A stretch of 15,170 nucleotides of DNA from Candidatus Thermokryptus sp. (GTDB taxonomy: Bacteria > Bacteroidota > Ignavibacteria > Kryptoniales > Kryptoniaceae): contig JAPYWO010000003.1 in NCBI GenBank assembly GCA_028276305.1, positions 1 through 15,170 of the forward strand. The letters are read 5' to 3'. This document shows, one piece after another, positions 13,600 to 15,170 of this stretch. The notes beneath the pieces were generated by a model, which saw only the letters and a program-made list of their open reading frames with translations, searched no databases and was not told the DNA's origin. The position numbers and the translations under genes are program-made. The first letter of the stretch is position 1. Each line of letters starts with the position of its first letter.

Positions 13600-14640
13600 T
13601 AGTACTTGGACCATTTATAATACATCAAATAATTCCACATTGCCTTCCAATAATGTTTATGCAGTAATTGTAGATAGTCAAGGGAATAAATGGGTTGGAA
13701 CAAGCAAGGGTCTTGTAAAGTTTGACGGTGTTAATTGGTCTGAGTATAGTACAACTTTGCCATCTGATAATGTTCGCGCTATAACCGTAGATGGAGAAGG
13801 AAATAAATGGATTGGGACGGATAAAGGTCTCGTAAAATTTGACGGTGTGAATTGGACTATTTATAATACGACAAACTCTGGTTTACCTTCTAACGATGTT
13901 CGTGCGATAATTATTGATAGAGATGGTGCCAAATGGATCGGAACTTATGGCGGTGGAGTTGCAAAGTTTATAAGTGATAAGTGGAAAGTTTACAACACAT
14001 CAAACTCCGGTTTACCTAATAATAATGTCACTTCAATAGCAATTGATGGGCAGGGAAATTTATGGATTGGGACTTGGGGTAGTAGCGTTGTGAAGTTTGA
14101 CGGCGTTAATTGGACTGTTCATTACCCAATATCATACTCTTATCACATCAATTTGGTAATCGCTGACAGAGAGGGGAATATATGGGTTGGTGTATATTGG
14201 GATTATTATGGAGGGCTTGCAAAGTTTGATGGGACAAATTGGACTTACTATGATATCTACAGTTTAACCTCCTATTCAGCTTCTAATGATGTTAGAGCAA
14301 TTGCAATAGATGAAGGGGGTAATAAATGGATTGGAACAGTCTCTCTTTATTATAATGGGGGTCTTGTAAAGTTTGATGGTGTTAATTGGACTGTTTATAA
14401 CACTTCAAATTCTGGATTGCCTAATAATAATGTTCGTGCAATATTTATTGATAAGGAAGGGAACAAATGGATCGGGACGGATGGTGGTCTTGCAAAGTTT
14501 GACGATTTTAGTTGGGCGGTTTATAACACTTCAAATTCTCGCTTGCCTAATAATAATGTCCGTGTAATAGTGGATATAGAAGGTAACAAATGGATTGGAA
14601 CCGAAGGTGGAGGACTTGCTATCTTTCGTGAAGGCGGAGT
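12880..14640 (+). repeat. Fourteen tandem WIGT-type propeller units
   Basis: Units average about 126 bases. Their cores lie near 12910, 13045, 13177, 13303, 13429, 13565, 13690, 13805, 13931, 14060, 14183, 14327, 14467 and 14587. Cores are well conserved (KWIGT, then GGLAKFDG, NW, YNTSNSGLP). Units 6 and 11 are the most divergent; unit 6 contains the frameshift and has FDSTW in place of FDGTNW. Confidence 0.85.
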
Positions 14641-15170
14641 TATGCCGATTCCGCTGTATGTTTCACCTTCACAATTAAAATTTGGAAATGTTTATGTTTC
14701 AGATTCATTGAGCTTAAAGTTGAAAATTAAAAATGGCAGTAACCAAACAATAAGCTTAAACGGGGTTAGCTTTATCCGTGGCAATGTTTTTAGGGTCTTA
14801 AATTTTTTCCCGATCACTTTATTACCAAATGATTCTGTCTTTCTTGACTTCGTTTTCAAACCGTTGTCATCCGGGGTATATACAGATACAGCTGTTATTT
14901 CAACAAGCGCTCTTTCATTCAAGGTTTATTTGGTTGGTAGAGGAATCAAACCTCCATATTTGAGCAGTGTAGATAGCGTTAATTTTGGACTTGTTGTATT
15001 TGGTGATTCATTGAGTAAGAGTTTGTGGGTTAAGAACACAGGCGAGATTGACACAGTTAGGATAAGTAATGTTGAAGTAGATGCTCCATTTTATGTAAGG
15101 GGTGTGTCAAAGAGTGTTTTACGCCCAGGGGATAGCACAAGGATTGATTTGGTTTTGAAGGGGGAGGTAG
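13565..15170 (+). pseudogene. Propeller-repeat surface protein, frame-shifted continuation, 3' end outside window
   Basis: From 13565 the frame (IGTDGGGLAKFD) restores the repeat pattern and stays open to the right edge. It contains repeat units 6-14 of the protein, then residues from about 14640 that look like two tandem ASH-type (choice-of-anchor D, HYDIN-like) immunoglobulin domains: VSPSQLKFGNVYVSDS, LPNDSVFLDFVFKP, then SSVDSVNFGLVVFGDS and SKSVLRPGDSTRIDL. In all, 14 propeller units are visible in the two pieces, which is two seven-bladed propellers. There is no credible start codon and ribosome binding site for this part, so it belongs to the gene above. Such architecture is typical of secreted or cell-surface proteins. 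I classify it as a broken gene part because of the frameshift, without knowing whether the break is real. Confidence 0.75.

Noticed and set aside
14373..14567. 64-residue + strand frame with LIGLFITLQILDC repeats
   Set aside because: It is an out-of-frame shadow of the propeller repeats.

Overview
The window looks like a piece of an AT-rich bacterial chromosome. It probably comes from the FCB side of the tree (Bacteroidota, Ignavibacteriota or Kryptonia-like), and possibly from a thermophile. This rests on protein style, not on a marker gene: a PorT-like outer-membrane barrel, many small lipoproteins, one lipoprotein with an NPFDP motif just after its acylated cysteine, a secreted caspase with PEGA domains, and a long surface protein of WIGT-type propeller repeats with ASH-like domains. 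All genes I accept are on the + strand. No cas gene, rRNA, tRNA or transposase was recognised.

Region 1 (1-3276) holds a HerA-type ATPase cut off by the left edge and a NurA-type nuclease 23 bases downstream, a pair known to act together on DNA ends. The ATPase has an unusual P-loop. An 80-residue protein of unknown function follows, apparently with its own extended -10 promoter.

Region 2 (3277-4652) holds a structured leader zone and a CRISPR array of 15 repeats and 14 spacers. Polarity is clear: the repeat ends in ATTGAAAC, the only degenerate repeat is the right-hand one, and a good promoter lies on the left, so transcription runs left to right. The leader zone contains a 12-bp inverted repeat enclosing further hairpins, a separate hairpin, and a 12-bp direct repeat. 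Several spacers are informative. Two come from homologous coding sequences captured in opposite orientations, one contains an iteron-like tandem repeat, and one is the complement of a ribosome binding site with its start codon.

Region 3 (4590-9990) starts with a promoter that begins two bases after the last repeat. It drives an outer-membrane barrel protein, followed by five lipoproteins in a row, two of the junctions overlapping. One is an M48 metalloprotease with a TPR tail (BepA-like). The set looks like envelope maintenance or outer-membrane quality control.

Region 4 (9991-15170) encodes a lipoprotein with a cohesin-like domain, a caspase-family protease with an EF-hand-type loop, two PEGA-like domains and C-terminal membrane segments, and a very large propeller protein that runs off the right edge. 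That last gene is split by a +1 frameshift in a run of eight A residues.

The least explained material is the HerA/NurA/small-protein block next to the CRISPR array, the folded leader zone, and the A8 frameshift.
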